Both the position numbers and the translations under genes were made by a program. DNA of 64,000 nucleotides, taken from NCBI RefSeq assembly GCF_030440515.1, contig NZ_CP076543.1, positions 3,749,501 to 3,813,500 on the forward strand, written 5' to 3'. Origin of the DNA: Streptomyces xanthophaeus (lineage in GTDB: Bacteria > Actinomycetota > Actinomycetes > Streptomycetales > Streptomycetaceae). The first letter of the stretch is position 1. Every line of letters starts with the position of its first letter. A model generated the notes under the pieces. The model was given only the letters and a program-made list of their open reading frames with translations. It searched no databases and was not told the DNA's origin. Positions 1 through 8,902 of this stretch are shown here, piece by piece.

Positions 1-67
1 TGGCCGCGAAGAGCAGCACACCGGCGATGATGGCCAGCGCCAGAACCGTATTACTGGTGAGACCCAT
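1..67 (-). CDS. N-terminus of a membrane-anchored protein, possibly an alpha/beta-hydrolase-type esterase (partial)
   Basis: Only the first 22 codons lie in the window. An ATG at 67 on the minus strand opens MGLTSNTVLALAIIAGVLLF, an uncharged stretch that reads as a membrane anchor or signal segment. From memory, this N-terminus resembles streptomycete esterase-like membrane proteins, but the catalytic part lies outside the window, so the function is a guess. It is divergent from the DUF2156 gene at 220, and the 150 bases between them should hold both promoters. Confidence 0.45.
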   Translation of the reverse strand, partial: MGLTSNTVLALAIIAGVLLFAA

Positions 68-219
68 GAGCAGTCAGTCGACTTTCTGGTGGCAGGACTG
101 TTTTTTTCCGGCGAAAGAGTGAACCCGCTCCTCGTCGATGTCGTCCTAAGGGACGCACCACACACCGGAGGCTGTCGCGGCCTTCGGCCACTTGATCTCT
201 CGCGGAGCAACGGGAAGCG

Positions 220-2067
220 ATGTCTAGCAGGATAGATGGCGATAAGTCGGGACAGGTTCCGAGCAGGGTCCGCCGAATCCTCCGAGGCCCACAGCCGGAG
301 TCGGTGCCCGGCCTGGTAGGTACGGCCGTCATGATCGTCGGCCTTCTGGACATCGCGGCAGGGGTGTTCCCGCGTTTCCGGCACAGCCGGATCCACGCGC
401 TGGCGGAGGTACTGCCGGTCTTCGGGCCGTTCGCAGCGGCCCTCGCCATCAGCGCGGGCGTACTGCTGCTGCTGCTCGCGCACGGCCTCAAGCGCCGCAA
501 GCGCCGGGCCTGGCGGGCGGCGGTCGTGCTGCTGCCGGCCGGTGCCGTGGCGCAGTTCCTCTACCGGCACTCGATCCCCGGCGTGATCATCGCAGCGGTG
601 CTCTTCGCACTGCTGCTGCGCCACCAGGGTGAATTCAAGGCGCTGCCCGACCCGCGCAGCCGCTGGAAGGCCCTCGCCAACTTCGTCGTGATGAGCGCCG
701 GCTCCATCGGGCTCGGCCTGCTCATCGTGAACGTCCACCCGAACCGGGTCGTCGGCAACCCGAGCCTGTACGAGCAGATCACGCACGTCGTCTACGGCCT
801 CTTCGGCTTCGAGGGCCCCGTCGACTACGCGGGCCAGGTGTCCTGGACCGTCGGGTACTCCCTCGGCGCCCTCGGCATGCTGACCGCCCTCACCACCATC
901 TACCTGGCCTTCCGCCCCGAGCACCCCGCCGCCCGGCTCACCGCCGACGACGAGGGCAAGCTGCGCGAGCTGCTGGCCAAGCACGGCGGCCGCGACTCGC
1001 TCGGCCACTTCGCGCTCCGCCGCGACAAGGCCGTCGTCTTCTCCCCCAGCGGCAAGGCCGCCGTCACCTACCGCGTCGTCTCCGGCGTGATGCTCGCCTC
1101 CGGCGACCCCATCGGCGACGTCGAGGCCTGGCCCGGCGCGATCGAGCGGTTCATGGAGGAGGCCAAGGCCCACTCGTGGACCCCGGCCGTCGTGGGCTGC
1201 AGCGAGACCGGCGGCGAGGTCTGGACCCGCGAGACCGGTCTGGACGCCCTGGAGCTGGGTGACGAGGCGATTGTCGATGTCAAAGACTTCTCCCTCGCGG
1301 GCCGTCCCATGCGAAATGTCCGCCAGATGGTGAAGCGCATCGAGCGCAACGGCTACACCACCCAGGTGCGCCGGGTCAGCGAGCTGACCGAGGAGGAGCT
1401 GGAGCGGGTCCGCGGCGCGGCCGAGGCCTGGCGCGGCACCGACACCGAGCGCGGCTTCTCGATGGCCCTGGGCCGGGTCGGCGAGGAGGGTGACGGCGAC
1501 TGCTTCATCGCCACCGCGCACCGCGTCGAGGAGGGCGACACCAGCCCGTTCGGCGACCTGAAGGCCGTCCTGCACTTCGTCCCGTGGGGCACCGACGGCA
1601 TGTCGCTGGAGCTGATGCGCCGCGACCGCGCCGCCGACCCCGGCATGAACGAGCTGCTGATCGTCGCCTCCCTCCAGGCCGCCCCCGCCCTGAAGATCGA
1701 GAAGGTCTCGCTGAACTTCGCGATGTTCCGCGCGGCCCTCGCCCGCGGCGAGAAGATCGGCGCCGGCCCCGTCCTGCGGATGTGGCGCGGACTGCTGGTC
1801 TTCCTCTCCCGCTGGTTCCAGATCGAGTCGCTCTACAAGTTCAACGAGAAGTTCCGCCCCCGCTGGGAGCCGCGCTTCATGGTCTACCGCAACAGCCGCG
1901 ACCTGCCCCGCATCGGCTTCGCCGTGATGCAGGCCGAGGGCTTCGTCACGGTGGCCCTGCCCCGGCTCTTCGCCAGCCGCCGCCGTCCCAAGCCGGTGCG
2001 CACCTGCACGCACAACCACATGACGACCGTGCCCAAGCAGCCGGAGCGCGAGGTCCAGGCGGCGTAA
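220..2067 (+). CDS. DUF2156 / phosphatidylglycerol lysyltransferase-like integral membrane protein
   Basis: The protein has 615 residues. Roughly residues 25-240 hold about six hydrophobic segments. The C-terminal half (about 245-590) is a soluble domain like that of bacterial lysyl-phosphatidylglycerol synthases (MprF C-domain, DUF2156), with recognisable ASGDPIGD and MELMRRD-type stretches (here LELMRRDRAAD). Proteins of this family transfer an aminoacyl group from aminoacyl-tRNA to phosphatidylglycerol on the inner leaflet, altering surface charge. The substrate here cannot be read from sequence. No tRNA-synthetase domain is fused, unlike mycobacterial LysX. The ATG start is preceded by a weak gggaag ribosome site. 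A strong hairpin follows the stop, so it is probably monocistronic. Confidence 0.75.
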   Translation: MSSRIDGDKSGQVPSRVRRILRGPQPESVPGLVGTAVMIVGLLDIAAGVFPRFRHSRIHALAEVLPVFGPFAAALAISAGVLLLLLAHGLKRRKRRAWRAAVVLLPAGAVAQFLYRHSIPGVIIAAVLFALLLRHQGEFKALPDPRSRWKALANFVVMSAGSIGLGLLIVNVHPNRVVGNPSLYEQITHVVYGLFGFEGPVDYAGQVSWTVGYSLGALGMLTALTTIYLAFRPEHPAARLTADDEGKLRELLAKHGGRDSLGHFALRRDKAVVFSPSGKAAVTYRVVSGVMLASGDPIGDVEAWPGAIERFMEEAKAHSWTPAVVGCSETGGEVWTRETGLDALELGDEAIVDVKDFSLAGRPMRNVRQMVKRIERNGYTTQVRRVSELTEEELERVRGAAEAWRGTDTERGFSMALGRVGEEGDGDCFIATAHRVEEGDTSPFGDLKAVLHFVPWGTDGMSLELMRRDRAADPGMNELLIVASLQAAPALKIEKVSLNFAMFRAALARGEKIGAGPVLRMWRGLLVFLSRWFQIESLYKFNEKFRPRWEPRFMVYRNSRDLPRIGFAVMQAEGFVTVALPRLFASRRRPKPVRTCTHNHMTTVPKQPEREVQAA

Positions 2068-2087
2068 CCCCCCGCACATGCCCGTCC

Positions 2088-2120
2088 AGGGCCCCGGCGG
2101 TCGCGAGACGCCGGGGCCCT
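2088..2120 (+). terminator. Factor-independent-type terminator hairpin after the DUF2156 gene
   Basis: A perfect 12-bp stem (agggccccggcg / cgccggggccct) has a 9-base loop. It lies 20 bases after the stop codon and 33 bases before folP. There is no U-tract, which is usual for streptomycete terminators. Confidence 0.75.
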
Positions 2121-2152
2121 GTCGTATCCAGGTCAGCCCTACCCTTGGACCT

Positions 2153-3025
2153 ATGAACACGAAGCGCGGAGCCACCGGCAGGGGCCGGGTCGCAGGTCTG
2201 CCGGACTGGGACCGCTGCGCGGTCATGGGCGTCGTCAACGTCACCCCCGACTCGTTCTCCGACGGCGGCCGCTGGTTCGACACCACCGCCGCGGTCAAGC
2301 GCGGCCTCGACCTCGTCGAGCACGGCGCCGACCTCGTCGACGTCGGCGGCGAGTCCACCCGCCCCGGCGCCACCCGCGTCGACGAGGAGGAGGAGCTGCG
2401 CCGGGTCGTCCCCGTGGTCCGCGGCCTGGCCTCCGAAGGCGTCACCGTCTCCGTGGACACCATGCGCGCGGTCGTCGCCGCCCGGGCCGTCGAGGCCGGC
2501 GCGGCCCTGGTCAACGACGTCAGCGGCGGCCTGGCCGACCCCGGGATGATCCCGGCCGTCGCCGCCGCCGAGGTGCCCTTCGTCGTGATGCACTGGCGCG
2601 GCTTCAGCGCCGGCATGAACAGCCTCGCCGTCTACGACGACGTGGTCGCCGAGGTCACCGCCGAGCTGCGGACCCGGATCGACGCGGTCGTGGCCGGCGG
2701 GATCGCCCCCGAGCGGCTCCTCGTCGATCCCGGACTCGGCTTCGCCAAGAACGCCGAGCACGACCTGGCCCTCGTCGCCCACCTGCCCGAGCTGCGCGCC
2801 CTGGGCTTCCCGCTGCTGGTCGCCGCGTCGCGGAAGCGTTTCCTCGGCCGGGTCCTGGCCGGCGGGGCCGACACCACCCCGCCGCCCGCCCGTGAACGGG
2901 ACGCCGCCACGGCCGCCGTCTCCGCGATCGCCGCCCACCAGGGCGCCTGGGCCGTACGGGTGCACGAGGTACGGGCGACCGCGGACGCGGTTCGGGTGGC
3001 CCGTGCCGTGGAAGGCGCACTCTGA
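2153..3025 (+). CDS. folP: Dihydropteroate synthase
   Basis: FolP joins para-aminobenzoate to 6-hydroxymethyl-dihydropterin pyrophosphate in folate synthesis. It is the sulfonamide target. The 290-residue product has the two family signatures: MGVVNVTPDSFSDGG (about residues 24-38) and VDVGGESTRPGA (about 63-74). A downstream ASRKRFLG segment supplies the usual Lys/Arg pocket. The frame is open 25 codons further upstream, but that stretch overlaps the terminator hairpin, so the ATG at 2153 is preferred. It is the first gene of a rightward run folP, NTF2-like, folB, folK. Confidence 0.93.
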   Translation: MNTKRGATGRGRVAGLPDWDRCAVMGVVNVTPDSFSDGGRWFDTTAAVKRGLDLVEHGADLVDVGGESTRPGATRVDEEEELRRVVPVVRGLASEGVTVSVDTMRAVVAARAVEAGAALVNDVSGGLADPGMIPAVAAAEVPFVVMHWRGFSAGMNSLAVYDDVVAEVTAELRTRIDAVVAGGIAPERLLVDPGLGFAKNAEHDLALVAHLPELRALGFPLLVAASRKRFLGRVLAGGADTTPPPARERDAATAAVSAIAAHQGAWAVRVHEVRATADAVRVARAVEGAL

Positions 3026-3050
3026 TCCGTACCCACCGACAAGGAGCACC

Positions 3051-3494
3051 GTGAGCAGAACCGACATCGAGGCGGTCGAAGAGGTCAACACGGCCTTCTA
3101 CGAGGCAATGGAGCGGGGGGACTTCGACTCACTGTCGGCGCTCTGGCTGGAGGACGAGATCTCCTGCGTCCACCCCGGCTGGCCGGTGCTCTCGGGCCGC
3201 GGCGAGGTCCTGCGCTCGTACGCGCTCATCATGTCGCACACCGACTACATCCAGTTCTTCCTCACCGACACCAAAGTGGCTGTAATAGGTGATACCGCCC
3301 TGGTCACGTGCACGGAGAACATCCTCAGCGGCGGCCCCGCCGAGGACGGCGGGGAACTCGGCCCGCTCGTCGGTCAGCTGGTCGTCGCGACGAATGTGTT
3401 CCGACGCACATCCGAGGGCTGGCGCCTCTGGTCCCACCACGGTTCTCCCGTCCTCACGGAGTCCGACGAGGACGAGGACGAGGACACCTCCTGA
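3051..3494 (+). CDS. NTF2-like / SnoaL-fold protein of the folate operon
   Basis: The 147-residue product begins at a GTG 4 bases after an aaggag ribosome site. The pattern of an N-terminal helix (EEVNTAFYEAMERGDF), a Trp-rich strand (ALWLEDEISCVHPGW) and a C-terminal WRLWSHHGSPV is typical of nuclear-transport-factor-2-like proteins of the SnoaL_3 type. The C-terminus is a run of acidic residues (ESDEDEDEDTS). The gene sits 25 bases after folP and before folB. That position suggests a folate-linked or pterin-binding role, but none is demonstrated, and NTF2 folds also serve as isomerases or plain binding proteins. Confidence 0.8.
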   Translation: MSRTDIEAVEEVNTAFYEAMERGDFDSLSALWLEDEISCVHPGWPVLSGRGEVLRSYALIMSHTDYIQFFLTDTKVAVIGDTALVTCTENILSGGPAEDGGELGPLVGQLVVATNVFRRTSEGWRLWSHHGSPVLTESDEDEDEDTS

Positions 3495-3623
3495 CCCCTC
3501 CGGCAGGATCCGGAGTATTTCGCAGGTAAATTCGAAGACGGACGACGCCGACCGCACTCGGCGCAGCCATGGCCCCGGGGAGCCCCGGGACCGGAAGCAC
3601 CTACGAAAGCAGGAGTGATTCGC

Positions 3624-3983
3624 GTGGATCGTGTCGCGCTGCGCGGCCTCAAGGCTCGCGGGCACCACGGCGTCTTCCCCCGGGAACGCGAGGAAGGCCA
3701 GACCTTCATCGTCGACCTCGTGCTGCACCTCGACACCCGCCCCGCGGCGGCCGGAGACGACCTGGCGAAGACCGTGCACTACGGGGTCGTCGCCGAGGAG
3801 GTCGTCGACGTGGTCCAGGGTGAGCCCGTCGACCTGATCGAAACCCTGGCCGAGCGAATCGCCCAGCAGTGCCTCAAGCACGAAGCGGTGGCGCAGGTGG
3901 AGGTCGTCGTCCACAAGCCGGACGCGCCCATCACCGTCCCCTTCGACGACGTGACCATCACGATCACCCGGAGCCGCGCATGA
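3624..3983 (+). CDS. folB: Dihydroneopterin aldolase
   Basis: FolB cleaves 7,8-dihydroneopterin to 6-hydroxymethyl-dihydropterin and glycolaldehyde. The 119-residue product matches the usual family length. It carries the N-terminal GHHGVFPREREEGQTF motif (GxxGxxxxE/QxF type), a central HYGVVAE and a C-terminal VVVHKPDAPI. A GTG at 3615 is possible, but the GTG at 3624 stands 8 bases after caggag and is preferred. The stop codon overlaps the folK start (ATGA), so the two are translationally coupled. Confidence 0.92.
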   Translation: MDRVALRGLKARGHHGVFPREREEGQTFIVDLVLHLDTRPAAAGDDLAKTVHYGVVAEEVVDVVQGEPVDLIETLAERIAQQCLKHEAVAQVEVVVHKPDAPITVPFDDVTITITRSRA

Positions 3984-4588
3984 ACAACGGACTGAACGCA
4001 CCGAGCGACCCCACCGTCCAGCCGGTACCCGCCTCCGTCGTCGAGACGGTCGACGCGGCGGACGTGACCCTGTCCAACCCCAAATGGGCCGTGATCGCGC
4101 TCGGCTCGAACCTCGGCAACCGGCTGGAAACCCTGCAGGGCGCCATCGACGCCCTCGGCGACACCCCCGGCATGCGGGTCAAGGCCGTCTCCCCCGTCTA
4201 CGAGACCGAGCCGTGGGGGGTCGCGCCCGGATCGCAGCCCTCGTACCTCAACGCGGTCGTCGCCGTGAAGACCACCCTGCCGCCGTCCTCGCTCCTGGAG
4301 CGCGCGCACGCCGTCGAGGAGGCGTTCGACCGCGTCCGCGAGGAGCGCTGGGGCCCGCGCACGATCGACGTGGACATCGTCGCGTACGCCGACCGCGTCT
4401 CCGACGACCCGGTCCTCACCCTCCCGCACCCGCGCGCGCACCAGCGTGCCTTCGTGCTGGCCCCCTGGCACGACATCGACCCGGAGGCCCAGATCCCGGG
4501 CCGCGGCCCGGTCACGGCGCTGCTGGCCGAAATCGGCCTGGTCGGCGTGGCGCCGCGCCCCGATCTGGAACTCCACCTCCCCGAGTAG
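3980..4588 (+). CDS. folK: 2-amino-4-hydroxy-6-hydroxymethyldihydropteridine diphosphokinase
   Basis: FolK transfers pyrophosphate from ATP to 6-hydroxymethyl-dihydropterin, making the FolP substrate. The product has 202 residues. After a nonconserved leader of about 35 residues come the family marks: IALGSNLGNR, VSPVYETEPWG, RWGPRTIDVDIV and LPHPRAHQRAFVL, the last two holding the pterin and ATP-binding Arg/Asp residues. The leader makes it somewhat longer than the usual 160-170 residues. It starts inside the folB stop codon. Confidence 0.93.
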   Translation: MNNGLNAPSDPTVQPVPASVVETVDAADVTLSNPKWAVIALGSNLGNRLETLQGAIDALGDTPGMRVKAVSPVYETEPWGVAPGSQPSYLNAVVAVKTTLPPSSLLERAHAVEEAFDRVREERWGPRTIDVDIVAYADRVSDDPVLTLPHPRAHQRAFVLAPWHDIDPEAQIPGRGPVTALLAEIGLVGVAPRPDLELHLPE

Positions 4589-4636
4589 TCGTTAGTAGCC
4601 TGTTCACGGCTACTCGCTGAAATGGGGAACAGGCAA

Positions 4637-5122
4637 GTGAAGCAACTGAGGCCGGGGGTCCTGGCGGGCATCTTCGTGGTCGCCGGGGTCCTGTCCTGGG
4701 CCGGTGCCCGGCTGTGGAACGCGTACGGCACCCTGCCGGGCGTTCCGCTGGCCGCGCCGATCGTCCTGGGCATCATCGCGGCGGTGCTGCTGGCCACGGC
4801 CCTGTCCATGCGCGCCCGCCTCAAGGCCCAGCGGGAGCGCCGCCCGGGCGCCAAGGGCGTGGAGCCGCTGATGGCGGCCCGCGCGGTGGTCTTCGGCCAG
4901 GCCAGTGCCCTGGTGGCGGCGCTGGTGGCGGGCATGTACGGCGGGGTGGGCGTCTTCCTGCTGACCGACGCCCTCGACGTCCCCGCCCGCCGCGACCAGG
5001 CCTGGTACGCCGGCGCCTCGGTCCTGGCGGGCGTGGCGGTCATCGCCGCCGCCCTCTTCCTGGAACACGTCCTCAAGCTCCCGGAGGACGAAGACCCGAG
5101 CAAGGCCCCGGCCCGGGCCTAG
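4637..5122 (+). CDS. DUF3180 four-helix membrane protein
   Basis: The 161-residue product reads as four hydrophobic segments: LAGIFVVAGVLSWAGARLW, LAAPIVLGIIAAVLLATAL, ASALVAALVAGMYGGVGVFLL and AGASVLAGVAVIAAALFL. Basic loops lie between the first two pairs. DUF3180 proteins are regularly the last gene of actinobacterial folate operons; their role is unknown. The frame is open to an ATG at 4622, but the GTG at 4637 gives the family-typical MKQLRPG start. A small hairpin (4594-4614) lies upstream. Its TAG overlaps the stop of the convergent intein-like gene. Confidence 0.8.
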   Translation: MKQLRPGVLAGIFVVAGVLSWAGARLWNAYGTLPGVPLAAPIVLGIIAAVLLATALSMRARLKAQRERRPGAKGVEPLMAARAVVFGQASALVAALVAGMYGGVGVFLLTDALDVPARRDQAWYAGASVLAGVAVIAAALFLEHVLKLPEDEDPSKAPARA

Positions 5123-6114
5123 GTCCCCCACGACGTACGGACCAGATGCCCGTTCACCAGAAAGTCAGGGTGGGGGGTGAGGCCGAAGTCGTACAGGGTG
5201 GACGGCTTGGCGCTGGGCGCCCGTGGCGTGACGGCTCTGACCTCGACCCACGCCGACTCATCGAGTTCGAGAGGGTGCTTCTCCGGCTGGAACGTCCCGC
5301 GCGACGGCCAGCTGTCGGCGACCACGAGCCGCGATGCCGAGCCGTTAGTACGGGGTGTGAACCGCGCGCCGATGACCTGTGCGAGCTCCGCCAGAAAGGG
5401 GGCGTTCGAGCTGACGAGCGCCCTCGCAGGCCATCGGGTGATCCTGTACCCGTCCCCGTCCTCGTAGCCGTCCAGGAATCCTCCGAAGGTCACCTCGTCT
5501 CTGAGTACGACCCTGGGAAACCGCTGGCGCATGTGGTGAGGGTCGCCGCCCACGTACTGCCGCATGAGGTCGGCGAGGTACGAAGAGACCACGCGGACCC
5601 GAAAGCCGGGAACGTCCCGCCCGAGGTAGCCGGATGGTCTTGTCACAGCTTCCAGCCGGGCAGGAAGTCCCGTGGCCCGCGTCAAGGACTCCGCGTATTT
5701 CGCGGCGAACCCCTCGTCGTTGACCACCAGGGACAGATAGTTCTTGCCCACCGTGCCGTCGGAGCACGTCGCCCCCACCAGGTACCCGAACTGGTATCCA
5801 GGTCGAACCGCAAGTCGTTCGCGGCGCAGCTTGCGCGCGTGAGCCCAGGCCACCACGGTACCCACGGCATCGCGTGCGTGCGTCCATCCGTCAGGAGTCC
5901 ACAGAAGCTGGTCGGGAGCCACGGCGAAGGTCGCATGATCCGTGGTCACGTCGACGAGCAGGCGGGCCTTGGCCGCACGCACGTCGGTGACCTCGGTCTG
6001 CTCGGTTCGGCCTTCTCGCAGTGTCCATAAGCGGTCCCCCGGTCGGACATCACAGGCGCGGAGCCGCCCCCCGACGGCGTTCACCGTCTGCCTGCTCGGT
6101 ACGCCCCAATGCAT
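5119..6114 (-). CDS. Free-standing decayed intein / LAGLIDADG homing-endonuclease-like protein
   Basis: The 331-residue product keeps intein blocks in order. A block A-like start runs from Ser7 to GDRLW. A block B-like segment (TTDHATF...TPDGW) covers 57-77. Two dodecapeptide endonuclease motifs follow, GYLVGATCSDG near 110-120 and FGGFLDGYEDGDG near 210-222. A block F/G-like tail ends LVNGHLVRTSWGT. The canonical terminal His-Asn is replaced by Arg326-Thr327, then Ser, and only about six residues precede Ser7, so host extein is essentially absent and splicing is not expected. A good gggaggggga-like ribosome site precedes the ATG. Leu29 is a TTA codon, rare in Streptomyces, and codon choice looks less GC-biased than in neighbours, which fits transfer. 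It overlaps DUF3180 tail to tail and lies just before folE. Confidence 0.78.
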   Translation of the reverse strand: MHWGVPSRQTVNAVGGRLRACDVRPGDRLWTLREGRTEQTEVTDVRAAKARLLVDVTTDHATFAVAPDQLLWTPDGWTHARDAVGTVVAWAHARKLRRERLAVRPGYQFGYLVGATCSDGTVGKNYLSLVVNDEGFAAKYAESLTRATGLPARLEAVTRPSGYLGRDVPGFRVRVVSSYLADLMRQYVGGDPHHMRQRFPRVVLRDEVTFGGFLDGYEDGDGYRITRWPARALVSSNAPFLAELAQVIGARFTPRTNGSASRLVVADSWPSRGTFQPEKHPLELDESAWVEVRAVTPRAPSAKPSTLYDFGLTPHPDFLVNGHLVRTSWGT

Positions 6115-6172
6115 CGGTCCCCCTCCGTGACGTCTTGGAGGGGGACCGTAGCGGACAGTACTGACAACCCGG

Positions 6173-6781
6173 CTAGCGCGCCATGATCAGGCTCATCGCC
6201 TCGGCACGGGTGGCCGTGGCACGGAGTTGGCCGCGGACTGCGGACGTGGTGGTCTTGGCGCCCGGCTTGCGTATACCGCGGACCGACATGCACATATGCT
6301 CGGCCTCGATCACCACGATGGCGCCGCGCGCATCGAGGATGTCCATCAGGGAATCCGCGATCTGCGTGGTGAGACGCTCCTGTACCTGCGGCCGGCGAGC
6401 GAAGACATCCACGAGGCGAGCCAGCTTCGACAGGCCCGTGATCTTGCCGTTCTCCGCCGGGATGTAGCCGACGTGGGCGACTCCGTGGAACGGCAGCAGG
6501 TGATGTTCACACAGGGATACGATTTCGATGTCCTTCACCAGGACCATCTCGTCATGCCCCAGGTCGAAGACCGTCGTCAGGACGTCTTCGGGCTTCTGCC
6601 ACAGACCCCCCAGGATCTCCTTGTACGCCCGCGCCACGCGCGCCGGGGTCTCCAGGAGGCCCTCGCGGTCCGGGTCCTCGCCGACCGCGATCAGGAGCTC
6701 ACGGACCGCCGCTTCGGCGCGCTTCTCGTCGAACACGCCGATCGTGCCCTCATCGCCGGTCAGGGTCACTGGGTCCGTCAT
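6173..6781 (-). CDS. folE: GTP cyclohydrolase I
   Basis: FolE opens and rearranges GTP to 7,8-dihydroneopterin triphosphate, the first step of pterin and folate synthesis. The 202-residue product has the zinc and substrate motif [19 protein letters not shown], the [10 protein letters not shown] motif near the N-terminus, and [16 protein letters not shown] near the end. The ATG at 6781 is chosen because gaggaa lies 4 bases upstream and the family-typical MTDPVTL start follows. The frame stays open to 7030 but there overlaps ftsH and the terminator. It lies just downstream of the ftsH terminator, so it either has its own promoter or depends on read-through. Confidence 0.94.
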   Translation of the reverse strand: MTDPVTLTGDEGTIGVFDEKRAEAAVRELLIAVGEDPDREGLLETPARVARAYKEILGGLWQKPEDVLTTVFDLGHDEMVLVKDIEIVSLCEHHLLPFHGVAHVGYIPAENGKITGLSKLARLVDVFARRPQVQERLTTQIADSLMDILDARGAIVVIEAEHMCMSVRGIRKPGAKTTTSAVRGQLRATATRAEAMSLIMAR

Positions 6782-6799
6782 CGATTCCTCGTTCCTGTG

Positions 6800-6841
6800 A
6801 AAAAATACCGCGCCCCCCAGGCTAGAACCTGGGGGGCGCGG
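6800..6841 (-). terminator. Intrinsic terminator between ftsH and folE
   Basis: A perfect 14-bp stem (ccgcgccccccagg / cctggggggcgcgg) with a 6-base loop is followed on the minus strand by TATTTTTTC. This is a classical rho-independent terminator, rare in streptomycetes because of the true U-tract. It ends about 20 bases before the folE start codon. Confidence 0.9.
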
Positions 6842-6870
6842 CTTCCATTCCGGGTGGGGCGAGCCGTCCG

Positions 6871-8898
6871 TTACTCGGGGCGGTCCTCGGGAGCCACCTC
6901 GATGCCCTTCTCCGTGGAGACCGGCGCGACGGCGGCGGACGTGCCGTTCGCCGAGTTCGTCAGCTGGAGCTCCTTGGGAGAGAGCACCGGCGGACGGGTG
7001 GAGGGGGTGCGGCGGGAGGAGCCGGTCCACGCGGGGCGGGCCGGACGCTTCACGATCGTCGAGAAGATCTCGGCGATCTGCTCCTTGTTCAGCGTCTCCT
7101 TCTCCAGCAGCGCGAGGACCAGGTTGTCGAGGACGTCACGGTTCTCGACCAGGATCTCCCAGGCCTCGTTGTGCGCGGTCTCGATGAGCTTCTTGACCTC
7201 TTCGTCGACCAGCGCCGCGACCTCTTCCGAGTAGTCCCGCGGGTGCGACATCTCGCGGCCCAGGAACGGCTCGGTGTTGTCGCCGCCGAACTTGATCGCA
7301 CCGAGACGTTCGGTCATGCCGTACTGCGTGACCATGGCCCGCGCCGTGGCGGTGGCCTTCTCGATGTCGTTCGCCGCGCCGGTGGTCGGGTCGTGGAAGA
7401 CCAGCTCCTCCGCCGCGCGCCCGCCCAGCATGTACGCCAGCTGGTCGAGCATCTCGTTGCGCGTGGTCGAGTACTTGTCCTCGTCGGGCAGGACCATGGT
7501 GTAACCCAGGGCCCGGCCGCGGGACAGGATCGTGATCTTGTGGACCGGGTCGGAGTTCGGGGAGGCCGCCGCGACCAGGGCGTGTCCGCCCTCGTGGTAC
7601 GCGGTGATCTTCTTTTCCCGGTCCGACATGATCCGGGTCCGCTTCTGCGGGCCCGCCACGACGCGGTCGATCGCCTCGTCCAGCGAGTGGTTGTCGATCA
7701 GCTTCTTGTCCGAGCGGGCCGTGAGCAGCGCGGCCTCGTTCAGGACGTTGGAGAGATCGGCACCGGTGAAGCCGGGCGTGCGACGGGCGACGGCGCCCAG
7801 GTCGACGTCCGGGGCGACCGGCTTGCCCTTCTGGTGGACCTTGAGGATCTCCAGACGGCCCTGCATGTCCGGACGGTCGACCGCGATCTGCCGGTCGAAG
7901 CGGCCCGGGCGCAGCAGCGCCGGGTCGAGGATGTCAGGGCGGTTCGTGGCGGCGATCAGGATGACGCCGCCCTTCACGTCGAAGCCGTCCATCTCGACCA
8001 GCAGCTGGTTGAGGGTCTGCTCGCGCTCGTCGTGACCGCCGCCGAGACCCGCACCGCGGTGCCGGCCGACGGCGTCGATCTCGTCGACGAAGACGATCGC
8101 CGGGGCGTTGGCCTTGGCCTGCTCGAACAGGTCACGGACACGCGAGGCACCGACACCGACGAACATCTCGACGAAGTCGGATCCGGAGATCGAGTAGAAG
8201 GGGACACCGGCCTCGCCCGCGACGGCACGCGCGAGCAGGGTCTTTCCGGTGCCGGGCGGGCCGTACAGCAGCACACCCTTGGGGATCTTGGCGCCGACGG
8301 CCTGGAACTTCGCCGGCTCCTGCAGGAACTCCTTGATCTCGTGGAGTTCCTCGACGGCCTCGTCCGAGCCCGCGACATCGGCGAACGTGGTCTTCGGGGT
8401 GTCCTTGGTGATGAGCTTGGCCTTGGACTTCCCGAAGTTCATGACCCGGGAGCCGCCACCCTGCATCTGGTTCATCAGGAACAGGAAGACCAGGACGATG
8501 AGCACGAAGGGCAGGAGCGAGAGCAGCACGCTCAGGAACGGGCTGGTCTTGTCCGGCGTGACGGAGTATCCGTCCGGGATCTGACCGGCGTCGTACTTGG
8601 TCTGGAGGCTCTGGGCGAGCTGGACGCCCTGATCCCCGATGTAGTTGGCCTGGAACTTGGTGCCGTCGTGCTTGCCGAGCTTCTCGCCTTGCTTGAGCTC
8701 GATCTTGATCATCTGGCTGTCGCCGGTGGTCAGCTTGGCTGTCTCCACCTGGCCAGTGTTGATCGCCTTGATGACCTCGCTGGTGTCCACCGACTTGTAG
8801 CCGCCGCCGGAGCCGACGACATTCATCAACACGACCACGGCGAGGACGGCCAGCACGATCCACATGACCGGCCCACGGAAGTATCGCTTCACGTCCAT
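6871..8898 (-). CDS. ftsH: ATP-dependent zinc metalloprotease FtsH
   Basis: FtsH is a membrane-anchored AAA+ protease that extracts and degrades misfolded membrane proteins and short-lived regulators. The 675-residue product has an N-terminal transmembrane segment (about 10-28), an extracytoplasmic domain, a second transmembrane segment (about 118-140), Walker A GPPGTGKT, Walker B FVDEIDA, the second region of homology with [17 protein letters not shown], and the zinc site HEGGH with a downstream Glu-rich protease domain. The C-terminal tail of about 50 residues is Pro/Ser-rich and not conserved. The ATG at 8898 gives the usual [10 protein letters not shown] start, but its ribosome site is unusual (see the hairpin at 8903-8930). 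Confidence 0.95.
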   Translation of the reverse strand: MDVKRYFRGPVMWIVLAVLAVVVLMNVVGSGGGYKSVDTSEVIKAINTGQVETAKLTTGDSQMIKIELKQGEKLGKHDGTKFQANYIGDQGVQLAQSLQTKYDAGQIPDGYSVTPDKTSPFLSVLLSLLPFVLIVLVFLFLMNQMQGGGSRVMNFGKSKAKLITKDTPKTTFADVAGSDEAVEELHEIKEFLQEPAKFQAVGAKIPKGVLLYGPPGTGKTLLARAVAGEAGVPFYSISGSDFVEMFVGVGASRVRDLFEQAKANAPAIVFVDEIDAVGRHRGAGLGGGHDEREQTLNQLLVEMDGFDVKGGVILIAATNRPDILDPALLRPGRFDRQIAVDRPDMQGRLEILKVHQKGKPVAPDVDLGAVARRTPGFTGADLSNVLNEAALLTARSDKKLIDNHSLDEAIDRVVAGPQKRTRIMSDREKKITAYHEGGHALVAAASPNSDPVHKITILSRGRALGYTMVLPDEDKYSTTRNEMLDQLAYMLGGRAAEELVFHDPTTGAANDIEKATATARAMVTQYGMTERLGAIKFGGDNTEPFLGREMSHPRDYSEEVAALVDEEVKKLIETAHNEAWEILVENRDVLDNLVLALLEKETLNKEQIAEIFSTIVKRPARPAWTGSSRRTPSTRPPVLSPKELQLTNSANGTSAAVAPVSTEKGIEVAPEDRPE

Positions 8899-8902
8899 CC
8901 AT

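Noticed and set aside
5119..6114. Active, splicing intein
   Set aside because: There is no real extein on either side and the terminal His-Asn is Arg-Thr, so splicing is not expected even though the fold is kept.
6871..7030. folE starting as far upstream as 7030
   Set aside because: The extension overlaps the end of ftsH and the U-tract terminator. The ATG at 6781 has a good ribosome site and the family-typical start.
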